DNA of 14,359 bases from Bacteroidaceae bacterium. GTDB lineage: Bacteria > Bacteroidota > Bacteroidia > Bacteroidales > Bacteroidaceae. Positions 13,782 through 14,359 of the stretch are shown here, piece after piece. The notes below the pieces were generated by a model. That model was not told where the DNA came from. It was given only the letters and a program-made list of their open reading frames with translations, and did no database searches. Each line of letters begins with the position of its first letter. The first letter of the stretch is position 1. The stretch spans positions 1 through 14,359 of the forward strand of contig JAGBYN010000012.1 in the NCBI GenBank assembly GCA_017628775.1. The letters are read 5' to 3'. A program made the translations under genes and the position numbers.

Positions 13782-13914
13782 TTTTTAAAACTCTTTCTAA
13801 AGACTCCCAAGTATCCATACCCCTCTCTTTTAACCAATCTTTAATTTCCTGAGTCAATCTTTCATCCCTCTCAATTTGCTCGGCAGTTCTGCCATATTCA
13901 TCTTTTACTTCCAT
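13759..13914 (-). CDS. small hypothetical protein, 51 residues
   Basis: The minus-strand ATG at 13912-13914 opens MEVKDEYGRTAEQIERDERL and the frame ends with TGA at 13759-13761. It is hydrophilic and strongly charged, with Glu, Lys, Arg and Asp dominating, predicted helical, with two Trp (28 and 37) and no membrane segment. It begins 12 bases after the NADAR stop and overlaps the 171-residue gene by 23 bases, which is the main argument that it is real. The function is unknown; small charged proteins in such positions are sometimes antitoxins or adaptors. Confidence 0.6.
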   Translation of the reverse strand: MEVKDEYGRTAEQIERDERLTQEIKDWLKERGMDTWESLERVLKNECYEKD

Positions 13915-13926
13915 ATTATTTATATT

Positions 13927-14359
13927 TTAAACATTATACAATCCATTCAACGCATTCTCTCTTACTTTCATCATCAACCTTCCGCAAGCATTTTTACCAA
14001 CGTAAGATTGAAGGTCTTTGTCCCACACCGCACCATATTCATTATCCCACGGCGCATACTCTACAAGTGATTTCCTTCCACTCTCATCAATCGCCTTTCT
14101 AAACTCCAAACATTGTAGGTATTTGATTTCCATACATTTAAACAAACAATTGTACTTCTTGGAATCATAATTCTTATCAATTTTATCAGCGTGCTTAGCA
14201 CAGAAGTTCTTGACTTGAAATCCATTGCAAACACCTTTACACTTCATTATAACATCCCGAATCTCAGCATTTTCACTGAATAACATCCAATGAAACATCT
14301 GTTCAACGCTCTGAAACTCCTTACCGTCATACACCAAGCGACAAGGATACATATTACTC
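13927..14359 (-). CDS. NADAR-domain protein (YbiA/DUF1768 type), 5' end outside the window
   Basis: The visible 143 codons match the NADAR fold. Codons Ser-Asn before MYPC recreate the family's SN-x-YPC motif. YDGKEFQSVEQMFHWMLF follows, then LVEYAPWDNEYGAVW (about 96-110 counted from that Met) and the C-terminal GKNACGRLMMKVRE (119-132). The frame is still open at the right edge and the SN-x-YP motif is normally near but not at the N-terminus, so the true start lies upstream and the Met at 14352 is internal. Known members hydrolyse N-glycosidic bonds of riboflavin intermediates (YbiA) or remove ADP-ribose from guanine as antitoxins to DarT. This one is first in a three-gene leftward set on a mobile element, which favours a defence or toxin-antitoxin role over metabolism. 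Confidence 0.85.
   Translation of the reverse strand, partial: SNMYPCRLVYDGKEFQSVEQMFHWMLFSENAEIRDVIMKCKGVCNGFQVKNFCAKHADKIDKNYDSKKYNCLFKCMEIKYLQCLEFRKAIDESGRKSLVEYAPWDNEYGAVWDKDLQSYVGKNACGRLMMKVRENALNGLYNV

Overview
The window looks like Bacteroidales chromosome, most likely Prevotella or a close relative. Several starts are preceded by Bacteroidetes-type -7 boxes (TAnnTTTG), Shine-Dalgarno sequences are weak, the protein families are typical of the group (DUF4468-like protein, LytS/LytTR pair, MacB split into separate ATPase and permease, Bacteroidetes-type tyrosine recombinase), and the spacers hold many small G/A-rich and hairpin repeats. The genus is inferred from style, not from a database match.

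Left part (1-2280): the first bases hold a probable leftward promoter and the first ten codons of a gene leaving the window. Next is a repeat-rich spacer that abuts a hipA toxin gene cut to 47 codons. Its antitoxin gene hipB is intact and keeps a promoter with a 9-bp inverted-repeat operator. Two leftward housekeeping genes follow, nth (endonuclease III) and ribE (riboflavin synthase).

Middle (2281-9360): a repeat-filled leader precedes a rightward six-gene cluster: TolC-like outer membrane factor, MacA-like periplasmic adaptor, MacB-like ATPase, MacB-like permease, LytS-type histidine kinase and LytTR response regulator. It reads as one tripartite ABC exporter unit carrying its own two-component system. 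A 9-bp tandem repeat of eight units separates the ATPase and permease genes.

9361-11481: a spacer of repeat modules, a secreted DUF4468-like protein with its own promoter and terminator, a long repeat that is an inverted copy of the tolC leader, and cytidine deaminase (cdd).

Right part (11578-14359): a tRNA-Ser(UGA) gene is followed by a visibly more A+T-rich segment that starts with a tyrosine recombinase. This fits the left end of an integrative element using the tRNA 3' end as attachment site. Its cargo, convergent with the integrase, is a leftward set of three closely packed genes: a NADAR-domain protein (5' part outside the window), a 51-residue protein and a 171-residue protein I do not recognise. 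NADAR proteins act on ADP-ribose or ADP-ribosylated substrates, and some are antitoxins to DarT ADP-ribosyltransferases. This cassette is therefore the best candidate here for an undescribed defence or toxin-antitoxin-like system, but nothing in the window proves that role.
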